A stretch of 64,000 bases of DNA from Zygnema cylindricum (lineage: Eukaryota > Streptophyta > Zygnematophyceae > Zygnematales > Zygnemataceae): positions 1 through 64,000 of the forward strand of contig JBBHKE010001661.1 of NCBI GenBank assembly GCA_037447655.1, in the 5' to 3' direction. A model generated the notes under the pieces. It had not been told where the DNA came from and ran no database searches. It saw nothing but the letters and a program-made list of their open reading frames with translations. This document shows positions 10,981 to 21,800 of this stretch, one piece after another. Made by a program: the position numbers and the translations under genes. The first letter of the stretch is position 1. Every line of letters begins with the position of its first letter.

Positions 10981-12119
10981 TGTTGATATTTGAGTATTTT
11001 CTAGGTCTGTATTAGGATAGATAAGAGCAGAGGCAATCTGCCTCTAACTCCACTCTCCAAGCCCCCACACTTGTCGTAGTCACTAAAGGGTGGATAAGGA
11101 GCTAGAACCATGGCTGCCTAAGCTCACTAGAGAAGACAGAGGGTGAATTAGGTAGATTTACCAAAAGGTACTTGACGAACCCAGGAATTGATCTTGGTAC
11201 GTGCCGTCCGTCAAGTCACCTGTAGCCGGTAGCTTTGTTCGTTTAGTCTAGGATTAGTGCTATGGTATACTAGGTTTGATACGTATTTAAACATATACAC
11301 GTAGTTTCTTCCATTTAACTAGATTACAGTTTATAGGGCATAGACACACTTGTACTATTAGTACCGCACGAAACAAATAGTACGGACATTTGTTTCGACG
11401 GTCCGTATTAAATACCGATATAAATCAGGCGGTCGTGGTTAGCGCCGGCTTCGCGAAAAGGACAATTTGGCAGTTTGCGGACTCCGCCACTTCGGATGAC
11501 ACGTGGCAACATCATACGGGTTTACAGAATCTCCGGAACGGAAGACAAAAAAATCTGGATGTGATAAATGTCGCATTGCGACGACGTCGTACACTGTCCA
11601 TATAGAAAGTACTCCGGCATCTGTACTTTATTGTACACTAGAGTCTTGTGATTGGTAAGTACCTTAGTACTAAGGGGTTAAGAGAGGGGTTTAGGACTTG
11701 GAATATTTTGGGTAGGTAGCTGCCTCTCCCACAGAGCATCTTGTATAAAAGGCAAACTTTGGCCAGCCATACAAATCAATTTACTTGACCATTTTCAGTG
11801 ATTCTTTTTGCTGCCGCCTCAATGAAGTCCACGCTACACAAGGGTGTAGTCGGCTAGAGCTATTTCCTTCCAAGGTGGTTGCATTTCTAATGGAAAGTCA
11901 AAGTGGGTGAATGTGTCCAAATCTCATATTCTAACTTTGCATTCTGTGGTGGAATTGAGCACACAGAAACTCTTATTTCACGGGGGTGAAGCTGTAATGA
12001 GGTTATGATTGTCAAGGGGGTCAATCATTTGGGTTTATATAAACTTGGAGTCGGCACGATCTAGATTAGCTTCTTTTGATCTGCGAATTCTATGTAGCAA
12101 TGGAGCCTATAGAATTTCA
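10981..12119 (+). repeat. 3' LTR (family 2)
   Basis: 1139 bp, starting TGTTGATATTTG and ending AGAATTTCA. It shares with the other LTR families the ATTTTCTAGGTCT block near its start and the CTTTTTGCTGC block before U5. It carries an antisense tRNA-like segment near 11180-11250. After it the sequence passes straight into LINE reverse transcriptase. Confidence 0.85.
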
Positions 12120-13317
12120 GTTTTGCCTATGGAATCAGGTGCTTGGGGCTTTGATATGTTTTTTCGATAATGTTCCTTTATTGCGGCTGGCACTGTTCCT
12201 TCTCGTATTTGAGATCTCCTCATAGCCTCCCGCCTCGTAGTTGTCACAAGACCCAATGGGGGAATCCGTCCTATTGCAGTGGGCGAGGTATTGTACCGAT
12301 GTGTGGCCATTGCAATCTGCATCCAGCTCCAGCCCTCTTTCCATGATTATTTCTCTCCTCATCAGTTCGGAGTGGCAACCTTGGGGGGTCGTGAGGCTGT
12401 GGTCCACGAGATCATGGCTTTGTTAGATGACCATCCGGATTAGTTAGTCCTCTAGTTGTATCTTTTCTAATGCCTTTAATATAGTGGATCAAAATGCCAT
12501 TTTTTCGGAGCTTGTGGCTGCACCTTCCCTGATTGTCCAGATATTTCCTTTTGTGAGAGCCTTTTATTATTCGAGCAGTAGCCTCTCTCTCTCTCTCTCC
12601 ACCGATGATGATTTATTTGGTCCCACTTTCCTCCACAATAGGAACTTGTCAGGGCGATCCTCTTGGAGGTTCTTTGTTTGCCCTAGCCCATTACCGCGCT
12701 CTCAGAGCTTCCGCGGCTGCTTACCCTTCTTTCCTTTTCCCTTCAATTGCGGATAATACACACATTATTGGTCCTTCGGAACCAAGTTATAGCGGCCTAC
12801 AACTTTTTCAAGGCTCGCTTGGCCGAACTTTATCTTTCGGTACTGCTCTTTGAGTGTGTTGTTTGATCCCCACATTCTATTCCTCCTCCTTTCACTCCCT
12901 CTCTTAATTTTCAGACTCCTCTTTCCGAAGGCATTCGTGTGGTAGGTTGCCCGCTTGCTTCCGATCCATACGTCACGAAATTCTTTGATTCCGCTTTTCA
13001 GACAGATTTGTCCCACGTGGATGACCTTCCTCACCTTTGTGATCCCCATGTGACCTTTGCTCTTCTGACACGGTGTTTCCCCCACCAGCCCTCTTACCTT
13101 ACTCGCACTTCCCCTCCCACCCAATCCTTTGTGTCTTCACTTTCTACTTTCGATGATCGTCTTATGGATGTCCTCCACGCCTTGTTGGTTCGTGGAGCTT
13201 TTGATCGCGAGTCTGAGCATGCGGTACGCATCCAAGCCCCTGTCTCGGCTGGCGATTTGGGTTTACTCTCAACGGCGCGTTTTGCTCCAGCCGCCTATTT
13301 GGGAAGTTAGTGCATTG
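12120..13317 (+). pseudogene. LINE reverse transcriptase remnant, 5' part
   Basis: Frame-shifted pieces together spell a non-LTR reverse transcriptase: PNGGIRPIAVGEVLYRC (about 12250), NAFNIVDQNAIFSEL (about 12460-12510), GTCQGDPLGGSLFALAHYRALR (about 12640), and IADNTHIIGP (about 12750), where the second catalytic Asp of the usual ADD motif is Asn. A C-terminal domain follows (LSHVDDLPHLCDPH...). Several frameshifts and stops show it is dead. The 5' end is cut by the copia LTR ending at 12119 and the 3' side by the LTR at 13318. Confidence 0.8.
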
Positions 13318-13527
13318 TGTTGAAATCAGTAGATTTATGAAGAATTTTCTAGGTCTGAATAGCTTAATAGAAAAAAGGAAAAAGCGCAGGCAGTTTGCCT
13401 CCACCTCTTTCCTCTTCCCCCTATACATGTTGTAGTCACTGAAGGAGAGAGAGAGTGGTGGAGCCATGGTTGCCTCATCTCCATAGGCAGGACTAAAGAG
13501 TGACATAAGTCACTCTCAACAAAAAGG

Positions 13528-13600
13528 TTGAGTTCTGCAGGATTCGAACCTCCGACCGACAAAGCACGGCGTAGCCGTTAGCTCTAACCTGTTTGTCGTA
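13528..13600 (-). other. tRNA-like segment in family-3 LTR
   Basis: On the minus strand the segment ends with a T-arm-like block, GGAGGTTCGAATCCTGC, which has the canonical 7-nt T loop TTCGAAT and a perfect B-box. Upstream is an A-box-like TAGAGCTAACGG. It is antisense to the LTR. The full cloverleaf does not close. Confidence 0.5.
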
Positions 13601-13941
13601 AGAGTTCGTTAAAGTACATAGCGTGTGATAATTACTTAAACTGTATTATGATCTTTCATCCGATTAAGGGACATATGAATAAAGGGACATAGAACTAGTT
13701 AATATTTAGTGCGAACAAGATCCCGCAAGAAACGAATGAATTGGACATTTGTTTCGACGAGTAACATTTAATGTCGATCTTTATCCAACGCCAGATATCG
13801 CCGCTGAGATCTCGGAATGGTCACTTTGGCGTTTTTGGACGTGGGATGACCTGGCGCCACGTGGAGAGATAATATTTGGTCGCGAGAATTCTGGAGAACA
13901 TACGGACGAGTACCATGTGGACACGCGTCCACTCAATGGCA

Positions 13942-14459
13942 TTGTCGTACACAGGCCGTACAGAAAGGACATTTGTCGTATTACCTTTGTGTACTTTACA
14001 CTTATTTGATTGATCGTACTATAGTAGATAGGGGTAGTGAGAGGGAAGTATGACTTAGCATTTTTTTGAAAGTCACCTCTCTCTTTAAGAGTTTGTATAA
14101 ATTGGCATCTTTGCCACCTCATAACTTTCGGCTGGTTGGCCGTTTTCAGTGATTCTTTTTGCTACGGACTCAAGGGAGTCCAAAGTGCACAAGGGTGGCC
14201 TTGTCGTACACAGGCCGTACAGAAAGGACATTTGTCGTATTACCTTTGTGTACTTTACACTTAATTGATTGATCGTACTATAGTAGATAGGGGTAGTGAG
14301 AGGGAAGTATGACTTAGCATTTTTTTGAAAGTCACCTCTCTCTTTAAGAGTTTGTATAAATTGGCATCTTTGCCACCTCATAACTTTCTGCTGGTTGGCC
14401 GTTTTCAGTGATTATTTTTGCTACGGACTCAAGGGAGTCCAAAGTGCACAAGGGTGCAG
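13942..14459 (+). repeat. 259-bp tandem duplication inside an LTR
   Basis: Two near-identical units, 13942-14200 and 14201-14459, each with the TATA-like sequence and the start of the transcribed region. The family-3 copy at 41343-50266 has only one unit. Confidence 0.85.
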
Positions 14460-14574
14460 TTAGATTGTCAATATGTGTGATCGAGCAGCAATGGTTGTGG
14501 CTGAAAGTTGGTTAGTTAAAAATTACCTAGAGGCTTCTTGAATTCTGTAGTCCAATGGGGGACACAGAATTGCA

Positions 14575-15850
14575 CCTTGTTGCTTCTACTATTGTCTCTC
14601 GTTTTTTGGCTGGGGACACTATTCTTGCGGCCGTGGTTACCCGTGTTTTAGATGGTGAGAGCACCTTCCAACGGTCCTTTTTGGATGCATCACGTTCTCT
14701 TAATCCGGGTGCTATAGGACATGCCGATTTTTCCCACTTGTTAAGACATCAGTTGCGCGTGTTCAGGAATCCATCGCCGCCGTTAAATCCGAGCTTCTCA
14801 AGGCGCTTCCTTCCAATTCTTCGCGTGCACGCATCCTGTCTTGTGGCAAACCTGGCTGTGGAGCTTGGCTATTGGCTGTCCCTATCTTATCCACTCTTCG
14901 TTTCACCCCAGCTCAATTCACGATGACCCTTAGGTTCTGGCTTGGCCTCCCTCACCCACCTTTGCTTGGCTCACTTGTTTGCTCCTGTGGCCACGTTCTC
15001 GAGCGCGACGGGGTCCATTTGCTTCGTTGCTCCCACGGGGGCGAGTTGATTTAGGCGCACGACAAGATTCGAGACACCATTGCTACTATTGCTTCTGAGG
15101 GGGGATTTTATGTTCGTCGGGAGGTCTCTCACATTATTCCTTTGCGTTAGATTGACCTTGTATTTCTTGATGGTGCGCGTCGTACATTTGGTGACATTGT
15201 TTTTGCGAACCCTACCTCAACTACTGTTGTCAACCAAGCGGCTCGGCATGTGGGAGTGGCGGCACGTGATGCGGCTAAAAAGGAGTGTGATTATGCCCGT
15301 CGTGACGCTATGGATGGCTTCATTCAGATGGCGGTCGAGATATTTGGTTGTTTGGGTGCGGCTTTGGATGCGTTTTTCCGTACTTGTGGTCGGCGCTTGT
15401 TCGAGAGGCGGGGGACCCGTGAGCCCTTCTATTTCAGTCCTTACTTCTTTTTTTCGTCAATGTTTTTCGGTGGCCCTTTAACGGGTGTTGGCTTCTATAT
15501 TACTTCGATCGTCCATTGCCGTTATGGATCGACGGTGTGTTCCCGAACTTCCTCCTCGTGCTCCCTTGGGATTTGAGGACTTACGTGGTTGCTTTCCGTA
15601 GATTTTTAGTTATGTTGGGGGTTTATTTTTGTTACATGTTAGTTTTTTCCTTTGATGTTTTGTTTGTGGGGTTTTTTTTTTTTGGGTGTTTTCGATTTCC
15701 CTGCCATTTTTTCGTATTTTCCTCGGTTTTGCCTTGATTTTCCTTTTTGCTTATTCCCTCTTCATGTGGTTTTTATTCAGTTTTAGCCATGCTTCTTCCT
15801 TTTGTTCCTATGGACTCAGATGGTTTGCCATCGTGCATTTTAATAAAGTC
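14575..15850 (+). pseudogene. LINE remnant, 3' part with Cys/His motif and endonuclease-like tail
   Basis: Continues the LINE after the solo LTR. Pieces read RFWLGLPHPPLLGSLVCSCG followed by HVLERDGVHLLRC (a C-x-C...H-x3-C arrangement, about 14980-15035), then HDKIRDTIATIASEGGFYVRREVSHIIPL and IDLVFLDGARRTFGDIVFANP. A Cys/His motif followed by Asp- and Glu-rich segments after the RT is the layout of LINEs with a restriction-like endonuclease; I infer that, and have not aligned it. The 3' end is near AATAAAG and the C/T homopolymer runs at 15840-15877. Confidence 0.65.
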
Positions 15851-16099
15851 CCCCCCCCCCCTTTTTTTTTTTTTTTAAGAAATACATATATGTCCTTCAT
15901 CTATTTTTACTCTAAATTTTTAGAGGTCTGGAACTTCTTCAATAATGGCTTCAACGCCAGTTTCACTGTCTACTGCCGTGGCGTCAGTAATGGCGTTTTC
16001 CTTCAAGATTCGCTTTCAAGTTTTCGTGGCGGCTTCTTTTCAAAAATTTGAAGAAGACGTCCATACACATTTTAAACTTACCGCACCCAATAGTGTGAT

Positions 16100-17090
16100 G
16101 TTGCAACGTCTCTTTTCGAAATTGTCGGTACATGTACGCTAAAATTCCGTACATATCCGTAAAATTTCAGTCCAGTTTATAGAACAGAAAGTACTAATAC
16201 GTGCATCGTATCTTTTCGTCAACTTCCATACAATTTCCCTAAAAAACCGTACAGTACAATTTCCGTAAAAAACCGTACAGTTACCGTAAGTTGTCTGTAA
16301 CTTTTCTGTAAATTGTCCGTTCAGTTTACCGGACAAAAAGTACATCGCGCTTTTTTGCGATTTTTTCAAAAGTCACGTACAATACGTAAAAATCGGAAAA
16401 AATGAAAAAATCGCGCGTTTTGAACAACCGAAATGAAAACTTATTATTAAATACGGGGTAGCCAGATATAGCGTTTACACAAGTTTGTGCACTTTTACCT
16501 TCGCACTAAACTACACCGTGTATGGCTATGAGTGTTAATGTTTGTTAAGCCACTTAAAAAAATGAATCCGTGCAAGCATGTCCTATTTCCGATTGGAGCG
16601 CCAATCGCAAGGTGCATTCGTACTTTCAATCATAATCTGAAAGGTGTGCACGGAGAAAAATATTTTAAACTGGCAAAAAAACGAAAAAGACCAGTTGAGT
16701 TCAGTACTGTAGCGACACACGGTGTACTGACAATCATGTTAGTGACAATCATGTTTTGTACTTTGATGGTATTACCATCGCGTTTTTTGAAATAAAATGT
16801 ATTGTTTTGGTGTACTGTATAGCTAATGGTACCCTAAAATGTCAACAAATGTGTGGCACGTGAGAAGCCGTGTCTGCGTAGAGGCCGTCCTTTTAAATTT
16901 GCTTAGTTTTGGCAGTTATTCTAGTTAGCTTTGGTGTCTTCACATGTTTTGTTTTTGTTTTGTTGTTTTCTTTGGCTGTTTTTTAGCATTAAGCGCTTAT
17001 TTCCCCTTTTTGAACCCCTTTGTACCTTGATGGTTTTTTCCATCGCACTTTTTGAAATAAAATTTCAATCTTTTTTCAAATCGAACTATT
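16100..17090 (+). repeat. diverged dispersed repeat, plus copy
   Basis: Shares many blocks with the reverse complement of about 32690-33650, including CCGTAC-rich parts, TTTACCGGACAAAAAGTACATCGCG and the GATGG...CCATCGCG hairpin. The two copies are inverted relative to each other and lie on either side of the STN7 locus. Boundaries are approximate. Confidence 0.6.
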
Positions 17091-17162
17091 CGCTAACTTG
17101 AACTCTTGGAGTCACACAAAACAAAAGTGCGCTCGTACAACGGTTACAGGTGTTACTCATGT

Positions 17163-17296
17163 CGCTATATCTTGCAGATCAGCTTATCTTTTCTGTTTTC
17201 ACGGTTTAGACGGTTTCGCTGGTTCCGATCGCTATTTCTTGCAGATCAGCTTATCTTTTCTGTTTTCACGGTTTTGACGATTTCGGCGGTTCCGAC
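17163..17296 (+). repeat. 67-bp tandem pair
   Basis: Two adjacent copies (17163-17229, 17230-17296) of a unit beginning CGCTATNTCTTGCAGATCAG, with few differences. Confidence 0.8.
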
Positions 17297-18821
17297 GGTT
17301 CACTCATACATTTTTTACTCTTTTTACGAATTCACTTTGCCAACACAGATACAGACATTTTCTGCTATTGCTGTTATGGATAATCGACTTACTTAAGAGT
17401 TCCCTCGCCATGCTACCCCGAGCCCGGGGGAGTAAAGCGCAGATTTTATTACATCTTTACTGTAGCTGTAATAAAGTTGGTCAAATAATGTTGGTTTGAG
17501 GACACTACGGTTACTTTGAATTACTGTTTCTTTGACATTCTTCATTCGTTTCTTCATGCCTTTTGTCTGTAGGATAATTTCATCCGTCCTGTTTTAACGC
17601 TGCTTTCATGTTCTTCAACAGTCTTCATGCGTTTACACATGCCTCTGTCTGTCAATTAGTTTCTTTCGCCCTGTTTTTGAGCTTTGGCTACTTCCCCCCA
17701 AATTCAAGTTTTCAGTTTCCCAGTTTTAGCTTTGCCAACCACCTTTTTTAGTTTACCATCACACGTCCTAGTTAATATGGTTGTGATTAACATGGATTTA
17801 AGGAACAGTTTTCTATCGGCTTGATTCAAACCCTTCATTACCCAAAAATATCGGCCTCAAAGTCTAAAGATGTATCCTAAAATTTTGTTCGTAATACTTG
17901 CCAGCGCGAAATGGATTAGGACGAATTAAAACGCAGACTACATTATAATTGAATACTATGAGACTTACACCCGTACAAGAGCATGCAGAGGATTGAGGAA
18001 TTTACTGAAAAAAAAAATCTTACTATCCATCTTATTAACTGTGATTCTTTTTTCTTTTTGCAATTGAGTCGAAGCCCCTCTTTACGGTTGTCCATATGGC
18101 GGTTTTCCCTTTCACACTGGATATTTAAAAATCAAAAATCAACCAACTAACACTATTAAACCATGTTCAATCCTATGTCTCTCTTTAAGTCAAGACAACA
18201 TGATTTTCAAATTTGTAACTCGGGTGTATGACTCAGACAGGGAGAGAGAAAGAGAGAGAGAGGGAGAGAAAAAAAACCCAGAGAAACATCGAAAACATTT
18301 TTTTTTTTTTTTTTTGAGAAAAGCCTTAAGCCAACAAACAGTAGAAAAACAAATAATTTTGGCTTTGTATGTTACTAATTCTAATGGAAACCTCAAACTT
18401 AGAACCATAAGAGCAACTATTTAAAGGAAAAAAACAAAATCTAGAAAATAAAACAAAAAATAAAAACAAAATCTCTATCCTCCCTTCACTGGCTAGGTGA
18501 GTTGGATGTTAAAAACGACAGGGAGAAAACAAAAAAAGGACCAAAAAACTAAAAGTACCAAAGAGAATAATACCACGCAATCGTTGTTACCCAAACTTAT
18601 TTGTACATATAGAAGAAAAAAAAAGAAAAAGAGAAAAAACACTTTTAAAGTCCAGAAGCACACCTACGGCAACTCCTCAAAATTGAACGACGAAAAATCA
18701 TTCTTCCCACCGACAAAAAAATTGAATTCCATCTTTTTGATTTTATGTTTGTTTGTTCTTTTTTCGTGTCTAAAACCATCCCACGGACAAAAAATTGCAT
18801 ACCGTGATTTTTTATTTTTTT

Positions 18822-21800
18822 CTATGATTGCCATCGATTCCACCACGAGACACCTTTCTTTGAAGAATTTAAATCGTCGACTGTTGCCCCGATTGTTTGC
18901 GAAACTTTTCTTTGTATTCGAAGAATAGAAGCGAGTGCATTTCGTTGCAAAGTGTCTTTCTTTCCTTTCCTCTCTTTTTCCTGCGAAAAACAGAACCAAA
19001 TAACTAATTCGTTAGAACCGAATAACTATTTAATTAGAACCAAATAACTGTTTAGTTAGAAAGTATTGAGTCAAAAATATTGAATTTGTTTTGTTTATTT
19101 AGTTTTAACAACTCGGCACCAATTATATCAGTGGAATGTCAAGTCCTGGTAGATTGACAACATTATTGTTAACAGAACACATAGATATTCACAGACGTGT
19201 GACTTTCTGTAGGAGACAAAACAACAATAAAACATTAAAAAAAGGACACACTTGATCAAAAAGGATAATTTGTTCAAGGAACTGTGGATCGCTATTAAAA
19301 TAATTAGCACAAGGACTATTTTAGTGTTGATAACTCTATTTCCAGTCCAAATGACATGGACGATAGTGAAAGCAAAAATTATTAGTCTAAAAAAAAAACA
19401 ATTTGTATTAATAATGCTACTTTGTGGTCAGAAGGCAAAAAGAACTGGAACCAGATTAGAGCTATTGATACTGATATCAATTGAGTGATAGTCATCATCA
19501 CTCTTTGGCCAAAAAATGAATCAGTCGTCAATTAATACACACACAAAAAAAAAATCACTTTCTGACAGGACTCAGTCCAACAGTGATAAAACGAAAGGGA
19601 ACAAAAAAAAAGTCATCCATTATGCTAAGAGAAAAAGAAGTAAGATCATACCCGAAATTCTTGCAGCTGTGGTTCGGTAAAACCTCCGACTGTTGGAGTT
19701 CCGGAACGTGCCATAAAAAACAAAAACGACTCGGTAAGTTCCGAATTATCTCGGTAAGCAACTCTCTGAGCCGCCAATCGAATTCGTTGCAAGAGAGGTA
19801 AATCGCCAGGATAAAAAAATGGGTGAGATAAAGCACCTATGGCACTAATCCTCTCTCTCCCTTTGAAACGAACCATGGACTGTAAGAGAGCCCAACCATG
19901 TCCTCCATCGGCATCGAGAAGCTCAAATCCTCGCAACATTTCGACATTTCCTCTCTTTGTTGCAAGTTCTCTCCATGCTACCATATCGTAGTTACATCGT
20001 TTCAATTGACGGTTGAACTGAATTATACCACTGTCACTTCGTAGACTAGGAAAAACCTGTAAAACAAGATTGGGGAAGAGAAATTGTGATATTTGCAAGA
20101 CTATCTACAACATTATGTATATAGCCTTTTGTTGTCTTTTACGTGCTTACTTCTAATCAAATGGTGTATTTATAAGAATAAGATTGTTTCCATTTTATTA
20201 GATAAGTTCCCTTCTGGTAGGATGGGATATTTACAAGACATCGATTCATATAAACTTTTTTTAATGCGCTTACATCAAACAGGTGAAACGGGAGGGAAAC
20301 AAAAAAAATGCGAAGTAAGCAAGTGTATTGAGCTGTAGAAGACTTCTCTCCACTAACAAGTGATTGTCATTCAATGGAAAGACTCCAATTGGAAAGACCA
20401 GCAAAAGAAACTCTTGGAAAGTGAGTTGGAAGAGATGGCAATATGGTGAAAGAAATAAACCAGGGGAAAGTGTGGAAACAAGGATCACAAGAGGTAGTAA
20501 TTATAATGACAGGAAAAGCAACCATTGTCCATGAAAAGGAGTCTTCACACAAATTTTACTTGTCTGTTCACATATGACTAAAAAAATAAGTAAAATCTGT
20601 GTGATCTGTTTGCTACTTCGAAGCATTCTAAAATCGTGGCAAACCCTCGCTCTGCAAAATTGACTAGTTGACCAAAAATCCTTCTATTTTTTTTTACAAG
20701 AACAATCCTTTTTGTTTTGACCTAAACCACAATTTTTTTCACCACTCTAGATGTCACAAACACATTCATCATTGATAGCAAGAATTTCACATCTCTACCT
20801 TTTTTGAAACAGATTTCAAAATAAATTTGTTACATTATCAATGAAAGCCTTGGATTAAAAGCCGGTTTGAGTTACTTAACTACAAAACTCAGCATTTAGA
20901 GACAATGAAATATATTATTCATTCACTAAGTAGAAGTTGAGTTGGGGTGTCTAAATATTCTCGCACATACATCGGAAACAGTTTTTGATACTTCCAGCAG
21001 TCTAAGAGGCCCTTGGCCCCGAAACAGTTTTGTCACTTCTAAGTTTAACAACAGTCAATTCAGATTGTTCCACTGAAATTTTTCAATGTTCAACGGAAGT
21101 GGTTCAGCAGAAATTGCTGAGAGGAGATTGTTCAACAGATATGATTGATTGGTGGAAATTGTTCAACAGAACAAGTTCAACTGAAATGGTTCAATGGAAA
21201 AGGTTCACTGGTTCCTCTCCTTTACTGGAACGCAGTTTTCAGTTGGGGTAAAAACTATATAAAGGGAAGCGCTTAATCAAATTTCACAAACTGCAAGAGT
21301 TAAATGGGGAGAAATTAGGCTCACCATTTGAAGAAAAATTAGGCCGGCACTATACAGATCAAAACGGTCCGGAAGGTTCATCTATGTAAATAATCCAAAA
21401 AAATATCACCCATCACAAAAAAAAAAGTGTTTGTAAAAAAACATGAACCATAAAGCAGGAAACATAATATGCTGGCAACGTTTGTGATTTGCTAGGAATC
21501 CACAGAGAGGACAATGGTACAATTTCTACCCCTGACAATATTGCTTCAAAACAAAAATAAAAAAAATAAAATGAAAGAATGATTTATTGCATAAATCACT
21601 TTTGCTAGTGAATGGAAAGGTTGTACAAAAAAAACTGAAAACAGTGAAAAATAAGCAATGAATCCAGCGAAACATAAACTATACCTGCCATAATACAGGA
21701 GAAAGGGCGGCAGCCACAGGTGGAGGAGGGGCAGAAGGAGTTTGAGTGCTCATTATGTACTGCTCAGGAGCCGCATAACTGTGACAAATATGTACAAAAA

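Larger units (their letters stand above)
7508..12119 (+). mobile_element. gag-only non-autonomous copia element
   Basis: A plus-strand LTR element made of a truncated 5' LTR (7508-7860), primer-binding site (7861-7875), a gag frame, a polypurine tract (AGAAAATAAGGGGAG, 10966-10980) and a full 3' LTR (10981-12119). There is no protease, integrase, RT or RNase H. Where autonomous relatives continue from gag into protease, this one has a stretch rich in Glu, Lys and Gly that ends at a stop at 10821. The layout matches the TR-GAG class of non-autonomous elements. A solo LTR with its own target duplication is inserted at 8194-9426. Confidence 0.8.
13318..14574 (+). mobile_element. solo LTR, family 3, with internal duplication
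   Basis: A 1257-bp LTR, starting TGTTGAAATCAG and ending GAATTGCA, inserted in a LINE. Flanks are CATTG (13313-13317) and CCTTG (14575-14579), a target duplication with one mismatch. Its length minus the 259-bp internal tandem duplication (13942-14200 and 14201-14459) is 998 bp, exactly the length of the other family-3 copy. It contains a palindromic G-box, CCACGTGG (13857-13864), and a TATA-like TTTGTATAAATT in each duplicate. Confidence 0.85.
15851..18821. other. non-coding stretch downstream of STN7
   Basis: No gene that I can support. It holds a diverged repeat (about 16100-17090), a 67-bp tandem pair (17163-17229, 17230-17296), a GA microsatellite (about 18238-18278) and T- and A-rich runs. 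Its last few hundred bases probably include the STN7 3' untranslated region. Confidence 0.6.

Noticed and set aside
18497-18928. Plus-strand Lys-rich frame
   Set aside because: It overlaps STN7 exon 10 on the other strand and A-rich 3' flanking DNA; exon 10 is well supported by family similarity.
20057-20098. [14 protein letters not shown] as the start of a separate protein
   Set aside because: This is intron 8 sequence before the acceptor of STN7 exon 9; exon 8 ([10 protein letters not shown]...) supplies the true upstream residues.
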